This document shows, one piece after another, positions 25,273 to 34,229 of a stretch of 64,000 bases of DNA. This DNA is from Chryseobacterium sp. MEBOG06 (GTDB lineage: Bacteria > Bacteroidota > Bacteroidia > Flavobacteriales > Weeksellaceae). Every line of letters begins with the position of its first letter. Position 1 is the first letter of the stretch. The notes below the pieces were generated by a model that was not told the origin of the DNA, made no database searches, and saw nothing but the letters and a program-made list of their open reading frames with translations. The position numbers were made by a program, and so were the translations under genes. The stretch spans positions 806,001 through 870,000 of the forward strand of contig NZ_CP084580.1 in the NCBI RefSeq assembly GCF_021869765.1. The letters are read 5' to 3'.

Positions 25273-26319
25273 GTGGAAAAACATCAAAGTATTTTAGATC
25301 TGCACCCTGGCTTGGTGTGGGGATTTGCGATAACAGTAGTTATCATGCTGCTCCTCGATTTGGGAGTTTTCAACAAAAAAAGCCACGAAGTATCTTCTAA
25401 GGAAGCTACCATCTGGTCTATCGTATGGATTTCAATTTCTATGATATTCTCAGGAGTTGTTTATTGGGCCTTCAACACAGATGGATCACCTGAAAGTCAT
25501 GCGCTGGCAATAGAAAAATTTTCACAGTATCAGGCAGCTTATTGGATTGAAAAGGCTCTCTCTGTAGACAACCTGTTCGTATTTATTCTTGTGTTCGGAT
25601 TCTTTAAGGTTCCAAAGTACCTTCATCATAAAGTACTTTTCTGGGGGATCATTGGTGCCTTGATCTTCAGAGCGATATTTATCTTTGCCGGAGTAGGGCT
25701 TATTAACCTGACTTATCTTCCTGAAATGAACATTTTCGGAGAACCTGTAAAAATAAACATAGTAATGGCCTTGTTCGGATTGTTCCTTGTGTATGCCGGG
25801 ATCAAGTCATGGGGAGGCGGTGACGATGATGAAGATGAGGATTACAGTAATACAGCCGGTGCAAAATTGATAAAAAGTTTCTGGAAAGTTTCTGATAACT
25901 ATGATGGGGATAAGTTCTTCACACTTCAGAACGGAATCAAAATGGCAACACCTCTTTTAGTAGTGGTTGGGGTTATTGAGTTTACAGACGTTTTATTCGC
26001 AGTAGACTCCATTCCTGCTATCTTTGCAATCTCAGATGACCCGTTTATCCTTTATACATCCAATATCTTTGCTATTTTGGGACTTAGATCATTATACTTC
26101 CTGTTGGCAAACTTTATTCATATGTTCAGTAAACTTCCATATGGTTTAGCAATTATCCTTTCATTCATTGGAGTTAAAATGCTTATTGCTCCATGGATTC
26201 ATATCTCATCTCCGGTTTCATTAGGAATCGTAGGAGGAGTATTGGTCATCTCAGTTCTTTTATCTGTTATGTTTCCTGAAAAAGAAGATGATAAAAAAGA
26301 AGAATTAGAAGAAAAATAA
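25273..26319 (+). CDS. terC: TerC-family integral membrane protein
   Basis: 348 aa from GTG 25273. The longer frame from a TTG at 25225 overlaps an ATATTTG -7-like box, so I prefer the GTG. It has eight or nine hydrophobic segments and the family signatures 'YWIEKALSVDNLFVFILVF' and 'EFTDVLFAVDSIPAIFAI'. A charged cytoplasmic loop rich in Asp/Glu lies in the middle and a Lys/Glu-rich tail at the end. TerC/Alx proteins act in metal (Mn) export and tellurite resistance. Last gene of the ter operon, with its own weak promoter, followed by a terminator. Confidence 0.9.
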   Translation: MEKHQSILDLHPGLVWGFAITVVIMLLLDLGVFNKKSHEVSSKEATIWSIVWISISMIFSGVVYWAFNTDGSPESHALAIEKFSQYQAAYWIEKALSVDNLFVFILVFGFFKVPKYLHHKVLFWGIIGALIFRAIFIFAGVGLINLTYLPEMNIFGEPVKINIVMALFGLFLVYAGIKSWGGGDDDEDEDYSNTAGAKLIKSFWKVSDNYDGDKFFTLQNGIKMATPLLVVVGVIEFTDVLFAVDSIPAIFAISDDPFILYTSNIFAILGLRSLYFLLANFIHMFSKLPYGLAIILSFIGVKMLIAPWIHISSPVSLGIVGGVLVISVLLSVMFPEKEDDKKEELEEK

Positions 26320-26343
26320 AAGTATCGAAAATATACAGAATAG

Positions 26344-26374
26344 CCTCTGGGAGTTTAATCCCGGAGGTTTTTTT
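26344..26374 (+). terminator. Terminator of the ter operon
   Basis: CCTC-T-GGG / CCC-G-GAGG stem with a loop of A and T, followed by T7. It lies 25 nt after the TerC stop. Confidence 0.8.
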
Positions 26375-26477
26375 ATGGCTAAAAGCAGGAAGAGGAAAAT
26401 TATTTTAGGTGATGACGTAATTATCTTTCCTCTTAAAGCATCTTTTTGTCTTTTCCAGCTGCTAACATCTGAGCAGT

Positions 26478-27485
26478 TCAGGTTGCTTTCCCATGAAGAA
26501 GCTTATTGATTTTTCTCCTCGTCTGTACAGAAACCCTGTAAGCTTCATCACGCAGCTTCTGTATCTTGCCAACAGGCTGAAAAAAGATCTTGCTTTCAAA
26601 TGGGTTGAATGAAAGAAGCTCATTCGTACAGTTACGTGAATCCAGTAAAGAATCTTTATTGATTTTTACCTCCCCAATCTTGATAAATGGCGAATTCTTC
26701 CATTCTACATTGAGCTTATTGATGGGTTGATTCTTCAGATCATAGCAGATCTGGATCAAAACATCTGCGGTAAAATCATTAGATTGAAAATAGTCTTTAA
26801 GAGAATCTTTTATCTTTTGTTTTTTGCCGGTATTCTTGTCTACAGATTGAGGGCATAACTTTATTTTGATCATCTGTTCACCCAGCCGGTAAGCGCCTAC
26901 AGAATAATAATTAAAAGAAAGAATAAAATCATTTCTTTTACCAATCCATTTTATAATATTAAGGATAAAATCAAAAGTGAAAAAAGAAGGCATCATCTTG
27001 AGAACCTGAATCAGCATAGGAAATAAACTGCTCCATTTTTTGATATAAAACCTATTGACAGCGGTAAACAGTTTCAAAAAAGTAGAAACCGTATTCACTG
27101 GAAACAAAGGAAAGTTGACTAATGGATAATTGGCAAGTAATCCTCCGTTTTCATCTTTGATCTGTACCGCAAAACCATAAGCAGGAATATCTTTTTTAGA
27201 GTTTTTAATTTTCAGCCGGGCATTGGATAACCTTATTGTAAGGTCAAACTTTTCCCTGTCGAAAAAAGGCTGAAGTGATTCCGGAATATTCGGATCAATC
27301 CAGAAGGTTCCTTTTGCCGTTGCATAGGTCTTTGCATGGGCATTTCGGGTTGCGTAATTGACATCGCTGATGGAAGAAGACTGTTCAACAAAATCTGCAA
27401 TCGTTTTCTTTGTGATTTCCAGAAGTTTTTTTTCCTCTTCATTCAGTTCGTCAAACTGCTTATTATATTTTAATGGATTTGGCAT
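26478..27485 (-). CDS. Catalase-family (catalase-like heme) protein
   Basis: 335 aa. The start 'NAHAKTYATAKGTFWI' and 'YGFAVQIKDENGG' match the catalase-like group, in which the essential His of true catalases sits in an 'H.K.' context, and the C-terminal 'LSFNPFESKIFFQPVGKIQKLR' splits as the usual 'FNPW...RPLG.I.RAR' ending of the family. It is shorter than a monofunctional catalase (about 480 aa). Family members bind heme; activity ranges from weak peroxidase to allene oxide synthase-like. Single gene, convergent with the ter operon. Confidence 0.7.
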   Translation of the reverse strand: MPNPLKYNKQFDELNEEEKKLLEITKKTIADFVEQSSSISDVNYATRNAHAKTYATAKGTFWIDPNIPESLQPFFDREKFDLTIRLSNARLKIKNSKKDIPAYGFAVQIKDENGGLLANYPLVNFPLFPVNTVSTFLKLFTAVNRFYIKKWSSLFPMLIQVLKMMPSFFTFDFILNIIKWIGKRNDFILSFNYYSVGAYRLGEQMIKIKLCPQSVDKNTGKKQKIKDSLKDYFQSNDFTADVLIQICYDLKNQPINKLNVEWKNSPFIKIGEVKINKDSLLDSRNCTNELLSFNPFESKIFFQPVGKIQKLRDEAYRVSVQTRRKINKLLHGKAT

Positions 27486-27805
27486 TTAGTTTTTAAATTC
27501 AATTATAACACCAAGTTTTTGAATCTGTGTTAATTCAGTATTAAAAATATTTGAATTTTAATAGCAGTGATGGGAGAAGCAGGTTTATAAGAGCTCATGA
27601 AATTGTTGGTTTTTTATGAATAGAATGTTTTAAGTATTTGTATTTTAATACTTTATTTATTGCGTTGAAAAAGCGTACATCATGATAAATGAATCACTTC
27701 GGAAGACCTGAAAACTGAATAGTGTAGTATCTCAATTTTTTAATCTTCGTTTCCCGGCGCTGTCTTCCATTCCCAAAAAGCCTTATCTTTGCAAAAAAAT
27801 ATAAT
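27486..27805. other. Intergenic region with FKBP promoter
   Basis: Divergent spacer. TATCTTTG (27784-27791) is a perfect -7 box 15 nt before the FKBP start. An A/T-rich palindromic stretch AAGTATT/AATACTT sits near 27630-27652. No gene seen. Confidence 0.55.
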
Positions 27806-28240
27806 ATGGGAGTAGCAGATATGTTATTTAAACGTAAAAAAGAATTGGCAGAAAAGAACCTGAATGACGGTAAAGAATATATGGAAGAGTATGGTAAGAG
27901 AGAGAGCGTTGTGCAATTACCAAGCGGCTTACAATATGAAATTATCACAGAAGGAGAAGGAGCAAAACCAGGACCTAAGTCTACGGTGAAATGCCATTAT
28001 CACGGAACGACCATTTCTGGTAAAATTTTCGACAGTTCAGTAAAAAGAGGTACGCCTGCATCTTTTCCTCTAAACAGAGTGATTTCAGGATGGACAGAAG
28101 CATTACAGCTTATGTCAGTTGGAAGTAAATGGAGACTGATCATTCCTCCGCATTTAGCATATGGAGACCAGGAAATCAGCAAAGAAATCGGACCAAACAG
28201 TACATTGGTTTTTGAAGTTGAATTATTGGGCATCAAATAA
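27806..28240 (+). CDS. FKBP-type peptidyl-prolyl cis-trans isomerase
   Basis: 144 aa. A short charged N-terminal helix (1-36, 'LAEKNLNDGKEYMEEYGK') is followed by one FKBP domain (about 40-144) with 'GLQYEIITEGEGAKP', 'VKCHYHGTTISGKIFDSS' and 'IPPHLAYGDQ', the Mip/FkpA pattern. It speeds proline isomerisation during folding. No signal peptide, so it is cytoplasmic. Preceded by a good promoter and followed by a perfect terminator, so monocistronic. Confidence 0.93.
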   Translation: MGVADMLFKRKKELAEKNLNDGKEYMEEYGKRESVVQLPSGLQYEIITEGEGAKPGPKSTVKCHYHGTTISGKIFDSSVKRGTPASFPLNRVISGWTEALQLMSVGSKWRLIIPPHLAYGDQEISKEIGPNSTLVFEVELLGIK

Positions 28241-28261
28241 GCCTGCTTAAAAATAGATTAA

Positions 28262-28292
28262 AAATTGACCTGAATTCAGGTCAATTTTTTTA
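28262..28292 (+). terminator. FKBP gene terminator
   Basis: A perfect 13-bp palindrome centred on GAATTC (28262-28287) followed by T-rich sequence, 21 nt after the stop. Confidence 0.85.
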
Positions 28293-28394
28293 TTTGTATT
28301 ATATTCGTATAGGTGAATTGTGAATCTGATGAAGTACCATTTCATACCTCAGCTGTTCTTTTCCACCTGTCAACCCTGCACAAAATATGACTGA

Positions 28395-29345
28395 ATGAAA
28401 AAACTGGTTTACCTTTTTGCTGTTTTTAGCCTATTAACTTCTTGTGTTTCCAAGAAAAATCAGGCTATTAGACAAAATATTCTTACCCTTAAAGATAGTT
28501 ACTGCAAGGCACCTTTTAAGTATAATTACAATAATAAAGTACCTTCCCACAATTCCGATTCTATTTTAACGGCAAATAAAGATCTTAAAATCATGTTTTC
28601 GGATCAAAGTATTTTGATTCTGAATGCTTTGAATAATCTGGACGAAGTACATAAAATTATTGAACTGAAAAAAGATTCATCGCTGGCCTCACAGGTGAAG
28701 ATTTTGCAGCTTAAAACAAAAATCAACAGCAGAGTGACGATTGCCTTAACAGAGCTTGATGCAGTAGCTGCAGAATTTGACTGTGAAGGTGAAAGAGTAG
28801 CACAAATAGGAAACTATGTAGATAACCTGAATTCTTCCAGAAATAATAAGCTGATTCTGTATTCCATTATTACAGGAGCTGCATCGTCTATCGCAGGAGG
28901 TATAGTAAGTAGTAACGGCTGGGATAATGCAATAGGCATCGGCGGAGGTATTTTAGGGGCAGGATTTGGATTGGCAACCCTCAACCCGAAAGGTAAAAAG
29001 GTGGAATTTATTCACCAAAGGAACCTGTTGAGAGATATCTGGAAGGAAAAACTGGAATCACCCAACTTTCCGCCCTTTATCTGGTATATGTATACAGAGA
29101 AAAAATTTTCCAACAAAGAAGAGCATTCTATTATTGGAAATATGAAAACAAGATGGCTTCACTATCAGTTTGATGATAATAAAACGACTGCAGATAAATC
29201 AGTAATCTTCAGTGATGGAGGATATTACAGAGCAGATGATCTTCACAACCGGGCGGCCATGCTCAATCAGATGCAATCTGCAACCCGTACTATTAATCAG
29301 AATATCAATTATTTACTGCTGGATCTGGACAAATTAATTCTTTAA
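28395..29345 (+). CDS. Predicted lipoprotein of unknown function
   Basis: 316 aa. The signal peptide ends in a lipobox ('LLTSC', Cys17). The periplasmic part is helical, with a glycine-zipper-like hydrophobic stretch at about residues 155-200 ('GAASSIAGGIVSS', 'GIGGGILGAGFGLA') that could insert in a membrane. No family recognised. Monocistronic between the FKBP gene and the Rrf2 gene. Lysine in the +2 region after Cys-Val-Ser does not clearly tell inner from outer membrane. Confidence 0.75.
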   Translation: MKKLVYLFAVFSLLTSCVSKKNQAIRQNILTLKDSYCKAPFKYNYNNKVPSHNSDSILTANKDLKIMFSDQSILILNALNNLDEVHKIIELKKDSSLASQVKILQLKTKINSRVTIALTELDAVAAEFDCEGERVAQIGNYVDNLNSSRNNKLILYSIITGAASSIAGGIVSSNGWDNAIGIGGGILGAGFGLATLNPKGKKVEFIHQRNLLRDIWKEKLESPNFPPFIWYMYTEKKFSNKEEHSIIGNMKTRWLHYQFDDNKTTADKSVIFSDGGYYRADDLHNRAAMLNQMQSATRTINQNINYLLLDLDKLIL

Positions 29346-29357
29346 GAAAAAATTAAC

Positions 29358-29376
29358 TGTAATAAAATTTGTTACA
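29358..29376 (+). promoter_or_regulatory. Rrf2-type operator over the -33 box of the regulator gene
   Basis: TGTAATAAAATTTGTTACA, a near-perfect palindrome. It contains the TTTG -33 element (29368-29371), which stands 19 nt before the -7 box TACCTTTG (29391-29398). A bound regulator would block its own promoter. An almost identical site is at 29840-29858. Confidence 0.75.
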
Positions 29377-29411
29377 TTTGAAAAAATGCTTACCTTTGTC
29401 CTGTAATTATA

Positions 29412-29822
29412 ATGAACAATACAAGATTTGCTACGGCAGTACATATTATGACCTTATTGGCAAAAAGTCCTCAGGAGTGGCTCACTTCTGAATGGGTGGC
29501 GGGCAGTATAAACGTAAACCCGGTGATTGTCCGAAAAGAAATGAGTGTATTAAGAGAAGCAGGCCTTATTATCAGCAGACAGGGAAAAGAAGGAGGAAGC
29601 CATCTGGCAAAAAATGCTGAAATGATTACCATTTCTGAAATTTATAAAGCAGTGAAAAATACAGAAGTATTAGGAAAGAAAAATCAGAATCCTAATCCTG
29701 ACTGTAGTGTAGGAAGAGAAATCAATAGTCACTTAAATACATTATTTGAAGAAACAGATCAATTGGTAGTTAATTTTTTAGGAGATAAGTCATTACAGGA
29801 ATTTGTTGACCAGTTCGACTAA
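29412..29822 (+). CDS. Rrf2-family transcriptional regulator
   Basis: 136 aa. An N-terminal winged helix with 'WVAGSINVNPVIVRKEMSVL' (the recognition part) and 'GGSHLAKNAEMITISEIYKA' is typical of the YwnA-like branch. Only one Cys (in 'NPDCSVG', about residue 98) is present where Fe-S members have three, so an iron-sulfur sensor is unlikely; a thiol switch is possible. It is followed by an NmrA-like gene, the same pairing as B. subtilis ywnA-ywnB. Two matching palindromes flank the gene, indicating autoregulation and control of the next operon. Confidence 0.9.
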   Translation: MNNTRFATAVHIMTLLAKSPQEWLTSEWVAGSINVNPVIVRKEMSVLREAGLIISRQGKEGGSHLAKNAEMITISEIYKAVKNTEVLGKKNQNPNPDCSVGREINSHLNTLFEETDQLVVNFLGDKSLQEFVDQFD

Positions 29823-29839
29823 AATTTTTTAACTATAAA

Positions 29840-29858
29840 TGTAACAAAATTTATTACA
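29840..29858 (+). promoter_or_regulatory. Second Rrf2-type operator, before the NmrA-like gene
   Basis: TGTAACAAAATTTATTACA, differing from the first site by two symmetric changes. It lies 23 nt before the start codon of the NAD(P)-binding protein. Confidence 0.75.
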
Positions 29859-29881
29859 ATTTAATTTAAAAATAAAACATT

Positions 29882-30535
29882 ATGAAAAAAGTAGCAGTAA
29901 TCGGTGCAACCGGATTTGTAGGATCACAGATCGTCAATGAATTAGCAAACAGAGGATACGCTGTAGAAGCTTTGGTAAGAGATGCGTCTAAAGTAAAAAC
30001 ACAGGACAATGTAACAGCAAAAAGTGTTGATGTAAACAATGTAAGCGAACTGGCTGAAGCATTAAAAGGAACTGATGCAGTAATCAGTGCGTTTAACGCA
30101 GGTTGGACGAATCCTAATCTTTACAACGACTTTTTAAACGGTTCTGAGAATATTCAAAAAGCAGTAGAAGGGGCGGGTGTAAAAAGACTTATCGTAGTAG
30201 GAGGGGCAGGAAGCCTTTACACACCGGATAACGTACAGATTGTAGATACGCCGGATTTCCCGGATGCTTACAAACCAGGGGCAACAGCAGCAAGAGATTA
30301 TTTGAACAAGATTAAAGAAAATAACACGCTTGACTGGACTTTCTTCAGCCCTGCAGTAGAAATGAACCAGGCGAATGTAGGAGAAAGAACAGGAAAATAC
30401 AGAACTTCATTAGAAACTCCTGTATTTGATGAAAATGGAAGAAGCCGTCTTTCTGTAGAAGATGTAGCAGTAGTTCTGGTTGATGAATTAGAGCAGAACA
30501 ACCACATCCGTGAACGTTTTACTGCTGCTTACTAA
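29882..30535 (+). CDS. NmrA-like NAD(P)-binding protein (YwnB-like)
   Basis: 217 aa. The N-terminal Rossmann motif is 'VAVIGATGFVGSQIV' (GxxGxxG). It lacks the YxxxK pair of classical SDR enzymes in the normal place, as atypical SDRs do. 'FFSPAVEMNQANVGERTGKYR' is typical of the YwnB/NAD(P)H-binding group. Probably a redox sensor or quinone/flavin-type reductase. Under the Rrf2 operator and 15 nt before the MBL-fold gene, so a two-gene operon. Confidence 0.85.
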   Translation: MKKVAVIGATGFVGSQIVNELANRGYAVEALVRDASKVKTQDNVTAKSVDVNNVSELAEALKGTDAVISAFNAGWTNPNLYNDFLNGSENIQKAVEGAGVKRLIVVGGAGSLYTPDNVQIVDTPDFPDAYKPGATAARDYLNKIKENNTLDWTFFSPAVEMNQANVGERTGKYRTSLETPVFDENGRSRLSVEDVAVVLVDELEQNNHIRERFTAAY

Positions 30536-30550
30536 TCTAAAAGAACAAGA

Positions 30551-31726
30551 ATGTTAAAAAAGAAATTGTTATCATTGGCTTCCTTATTAGGCTTTATGAG
30601 TCTCTTATTGGCAGGAAACTTAAAAGTAAAAGTCTATAATCCGGGGGCAAAGGCTATTTTCGCCGTGACTTCAACCATCATTTACGGAGAGAAAGATGCT
30701 GTACTTATTGATGCACAGTTCCAGAAACAGTATGCAGAACAGCTGGTTAAAGAAATAAAAGCTACAGGTAAAAATCTTAAGACTGTTTTTATTTCTCACA
30801 GCGATCCGGATTTCTATTTTGGGCTGGATGTGATCAGGAAAGCTTTTCCCAGTGCAAAGATTATTTCTACAGCACAGACCGCTTATCTGATATCCGCTTC
30901 AAAGGATGATAAAATGGCTGTATGGAAACCGCAGTTAAAAGCGGATGCTCCTTCGGAAATAATTGTTCCTGAAGCTGTCTCAGCCATTCCCGATCTTGAA
31001 GGAAATAAAATTGAGATTATCCGGAACGCTGAAGATCCTGCACACAGTTTTCTTTGGATACCATCCATTAAAACCATAGCAGGCGGAATTTCAGTATCTA
31101 CAGATTCTCATCTTTGGATGGCAGATACGCAGAACATAAAAGCCATTGACCAATGGATCGGACAGATAGATGCAATGAAGTCCCTGAGCCCTCAGCAGGT
31201 GGTTCCTTCTCATTTTACAAAACAGTCTCTGTCTCCTCAATCTCTTGATTTTGTTAAAAGTTATCTTGAAAACTATAAAAAAGCGGTAACTGACAATAAA
31301 ACAACGTCTTCTATTGTGGATTTTATGGTTAAAAAATATCCTGACCTTCCCGGAAAAGATGAGCTTGGAATGGGAGTGAAAGTATTTTTAGGAGAAATGG
31401 AATGGGATTTAAAATCACCATATCCTGCCATCGGCAAAAAGGTAGAAGCTGATTTTGGAACGGTAAAATTTCTGCTGGATTTTAAAGATAACCAAACAAT
31501 GACCTTTACGGGAACCGCAGGAAGTTCAAAAAATAACACAGATACTGTAAAATATACTGCAGTAGAAGTAGCAAAGAATGTTTTTATGGTGTACTGGCAT
31601 GAACCTAAACTGAATTCCAATATTACTGAAATTCAGGATTACAACAAAAATATAGTGTATTCTAATATTGCTCAGCCTGACGGATCATTGATGCATCTGA
31701 AAGGAACATTAAGCATTCAGAAATAA
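30551..31726 (+). CDS. MBL-fold metallo-hydrolase-like secreted protein
   Basis: 391 aa. The N-terminal signal-like hydrophobic stretch (residues 5-22) has no lipobox. The MBL domain (about 30-240) has the first metal motif in altered form: 'SHSDPDFYFG', where the HxHxDH of zinc enzymes would need His in place of Phe and Asp. A conserved 'PSHF' follows later. The C-terminal third resembles a beta-rich lipid-binding or MoaF-like module. Metal binding is probably weakened. Same operon as the NmrA-like gene, likely under Rrf2 control. Confidence 0.8.
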   Translation: MLKKKLLSLASLLGFMSLLLAGNLKVKVYNPGAKAIFAVTSTIIYGEKDAVLIDAQFQKQYAEQLVKEIKATGKNLKTVFISHSDPDFYFGLDVIRKAFPSAKIISTAQTAYLISASKDDKMAVWKPQLKADAPSEIIVPEAVSAIPDLEGNKIEIIRNAEDPAHSFLWIPSIKTIAGGISVSTDSHLWMADTQNIKAIDQWIGQIDAMKSLSPQQVVPSHFTKQSLSPQSLDFVKSYLENYKKAVTDNKTTSSIVDFMVKKYPDLPGKDELGMGVKVFLGEMEWDLKSPYPAIGKKVEADFGTVKFLLDFKDNQTMTFTGTAGSSKNNTDTVKYTAVEVAKNVFMVYWHEPKLNSNITEIQDYNKNIVYSNIAQPDGSLMHLKGTLSIQK

Positions 31727-31740
31727 ATATATGATTGTTT

Positions 31741-31784
31741 AAAAATAAAAGACTACCGCTTAAAACGGTAGTCTTTTATTTTTA
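31741..31784. terminator. Bidirectional terminator between MBL and M23 genes
   Basis: A long perfect stem (AAAAATAAAAGACTACCG paired with its complement, 7-nt loop) with T-runs on both strands, between convergent genes. Confidence 0.88.
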
Positions 31785-31820
31785 AACAGTTGTCTAGTCC
31801 TGAAGATAAGTTTAAAGTGA

Positions 31821-32855
31821 TTATAGATTCATAAACAATCTCGGATTGACCGGAGTATTGTTCTTGTGTACTTCATAATGAAGATGAGGTCCCGTAGAAC
31901 GTCCGGAATTTCCTGATTTGGCAATTACCTGACCTACTTTTACTTTATCATTTACTTTAGAAACAAGTTGAGACAGATGCCCATAAAGGGTAGCCAGTCC
32001 GTTTCCGTGAGAGACAATTACACAATTTCCATAACCGCCTTTCTGCCCGGAGAAAATAATTGTTCCCGCAGCAGCAGCTTTTACATCAGAGCCGAAAGGA
32101 ACGGCAATGTCCAGCCCTTTATGAAACTGCATCTGGTCTGCTTCAGCAGGTGGATTATTCTTCTCAGTAGCGGCTGTTTTATTTGTGCCGTTTACAGCAA
32201 CAGTTTTAGAAGCAGGAGTTGTAGTGGCAGGTGCTGTGGCAACCGGTGCTGCTTTTGGAGTAACCATTACTTTTACCTCCCTTTTGTTGCCATAGCTGTC
32301 AGTAAGTTCTATGATTTTTTCCACAGGTTCAGCTTTCACTTCAGGTTTTGGAGCAGCAGCAGCGATTGGTTTAGATTCTGTTGCTGTACCAGTTTTTACC
32401 GATGCATAAACAGTTTTGAACGGGATAGGATTTTTTCTTACTCCGAAATTAGATGAAATATATCCATCAGTAGGCATTCCCAATGGAACCTGCATCAGTC
32501 TTTGCTGAAGGTCCATCAGATATTGGCTGTACCGGTTGGCTTGTTTGGAAAGATAAATAGAATTTGAAATACTGTCCTGATTGAGCATCATCAGTTTTTC
32601 ATTGGTAATATCCTTAGATTTAAGGAAAGAATTCAGCTGGCCTACGGTTTGATCCACCAAGGTGAGATCGGTTTTCATTTTTAAATAATCTACACTGTCT
32701 TTTTCAGTGTTTATTTTTACAAGATTCACCTCGTAGGTTTTGTCATCTCTTTCAGAAAAGAGCTTTGCAATAAATACACTTTGTGCAAAAACTACCAGCA
32801 AAAGTCCTCCCAGTAGAATATTTACGTTCTTCTTTCTGTTTAGAAATTTTTTCAT
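31821..32855 (-). CDS. M23 (LytM) peptidase, membrane anchored
   Basis: 344 aa. One N-terminal transmembrane helix (about 13-31), a helical coiled-coil region (35-110), an Ala/Pro/Thr-rich linker (150-235) and a C-terminal peptidase M23 domain (244-344). Zinc ligands are intact: His245, Asp249, and His324/His326 in 'GPHLHYEV'. It cuts peptidoglycan cross-links or activates amidases at division. Monocistronic, convergent with the MBL gene. Confidence 0.92.
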   Translation of the reverse strand: MKKFLNRKKNVNILLGGLLLVVFAQSVFIAKLFSERDDKTYEVNLVKINTEKDSVDYLKMKTDLTLVDQTVGQLNSFLKSKDITNEKLMMLNQDSISNSIYLSKQANRYSQYLMDLQQRLMQVPLGMPTDGYISSNFGVRKNPIPFKTVYASVKTGTATESKPIAAAAPKPEVKAEPVEKIIELTDSYGNKREVKVMVTPKAAPVATAPATTTPASKTVAVNGTNKTAATEKNNPPAEADQMQFHKGLDIAVPFGSDVKAAAAGTIIFSGQKGGYGNCVIVSHGNGLATLYGHLSQLVSKVNDKVKVGQVIAKSGNSGRSTGPHLHYEVHKNNTPVNPRLFMNL

Positions 32856-33080
32856 ATTTCTTCTCTTAGTAAATTTTAAAACGGTTTTAGCACTGCAAAT
32901 TTAATTAAAAATAAGTATTGTGAGTTATTCTTAACAAAAGTTTAGTTTTTTCTGTATCTAACGTGAAATTAAGTCTTTAATTGTGCGGAAGCGTTAATTT
33001 TTTCAGAATATGGATTTTATCATGTTTTCAGGTCACCAGTTAAATCTTTGTTTAATATCTTTGCAGTTCACATTCCAATT

Positions 33081-34121
33081 ATGGCTAAAAAGAAAACAAT
33101 TTCAGAATCTTCCAATCCGAAAAAGACTAAAAAGGATGTTTCTGTAGGAGTAGTAGGAAGCGGAAGTTTTGCAACCGCTATCGTAAAAATGTTGGTTGAA
33201 AACTGTAAAGTAGTACACTGGTGTGTAAGAAGTGAGTTTGTAAAAGGAGCGATTGAGCTTCGCGGACATAACCCTACTTATCTTACTGCTGCTCATTTTA
33301 ACCTTAAAAGTTTAAAGCTGACAACAGATATCAATGAACTTGTGTCTGCCTGTGATGTAATTGTTTTAGCAACGCCATCCATTTACCTTTCCGATACGCT
33401 GGATAAGATGAGCTGTGATTACTCAGATAAAATCTTTGTTTCAGCAATTAAAGGGATTATTCCTAAAGTAAATGATGTGGTAGCCCATTACCTACGTGAT
33501 GAATTTAAAATCGGCTTCAGAAATCAGGCTGTAATTGCCGGACCGTGTCATGCAGAAGAAGTAGCGATGGAAAGACTTTCTTATCTTACAATAGCAGCTG
33601 CGGAAGAAGAGACGGCAGAAAAGCTGGAAGGAATTTTCAGTTCAGACTTTATTAAAGTTCATACAAGTAAAGATGTCCTGGGGAATGAGTACAGTGCAAT
33701 TCTTAAAAATATCTTTGCAATTGGAGCTGGGATAGCAAGTGGGCTGGGGTATGGAGATAACTTTACTGCAGTTTTTGTTTCCAATGCGATCCGTGAAATG
33801 GAAATATTCCTGGAAGCTATTTATGAAGCCCCTAGGGATGTGAATGAAAGTGCTTATTTAGGTGACCTTCTGGTAACCGCTTATTCCCTTTTCTCAAGAA
33901 ACAGAAACCTGGGGAACCTTATTGGAAAAGGATATACCGTAAAATCTGCGATCCAGTCTATGAATATGGTAGCAGAGGGATATTACGCTGCCAACTCAAT
34001 TTATCAGACTGCAAAACAGAAGAATCTTAAATTACCGATTGTTGATACCGTATATGCGATTCTTTATGAAGGAAAAAGTGCTGAGAAGCAGTTTAAAAAG
34101 TTAACTGCAAAATTGAACTAA
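33081..34121 (+). CDS. gpsA: NAD(P)H-dependent glycerol-3-phosphate dehydrogenase
   Basis: 346 aa from ATG 33081; a TATCTTTG box (33056-33063) inside the longer frame rules out the start at 33048. A Lys-rich tail (1-25) comes before the Rossmann motif 'VGVVGSGSFATAI'. The C-terminal helical domain has 'GNEYSAILKNIFAIGAG', containing the catalytic Lys. It reduces dihydroxyacetone phosphate to sn-glycerol 3-phosphate for phospholipids, in the cytoplasm. Single gene with its own terminator. Confidence 0.93.
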   Translation: MAKKKTISESSNPKKTKKDVSVGVVGSGSFATAIVKMLVENCKVVHWCVRSEFVKGAIELRGHNPTYLTAAHFNLKSLKLTTDINELVSACDVIVLATPSIYLSDTLDKMSCDYSDKIFVSAIKGIIPKVNDVVAHYLRDEFKIGFRNQAVIAGPCHAEEVAMERLSYLTIAAAEEETAEKLEGIFSSDFIKVHTSKDVLGNEYSAILKNIFAIGAGIASGLGYGDNFTAVFVSNAIREMEIFLEAIYEAPRDVNESAYLGDLLVTAYSLFSRNRNLGNLIGKGYTVKSAIQSMNMVAEGYYAANSIYQTAKQKNLKLPIVDTVYAILYEGKSAEKQFKKLTAKLN

Positions 34122-34159
34122 AAAGATAGGAGCTTTAATCTCTTAGTCTTCTTATAATA

Positions 34160-34201
34160 ATGATAAAAGGCTGTCTCACATTGAGATAGCCTTTTATCAT
34201 T
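34160..34201. terminator. Bidirectional terminator after gpsA
   Basis: ATGATAAAAGGCT / AGCCTTTTATCAT, a 13-bp core with a few more pairs inside, and T- or A-rich flanks. Shared by gpsA and the convergent gene ending at 34230. Confidence 0.85.
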
Positions 34202-34229
34202 AAACACAAGTTGAGTGCTTTGATTATTT

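Noticed and set aside
27660..27685. TGCGTTGAAAAAGCGTACAT, like the RCGYA promoter module
   Set aside because: The boxes are 11 nt apart instead of 13 and no TTTGCA follows at the right distance.
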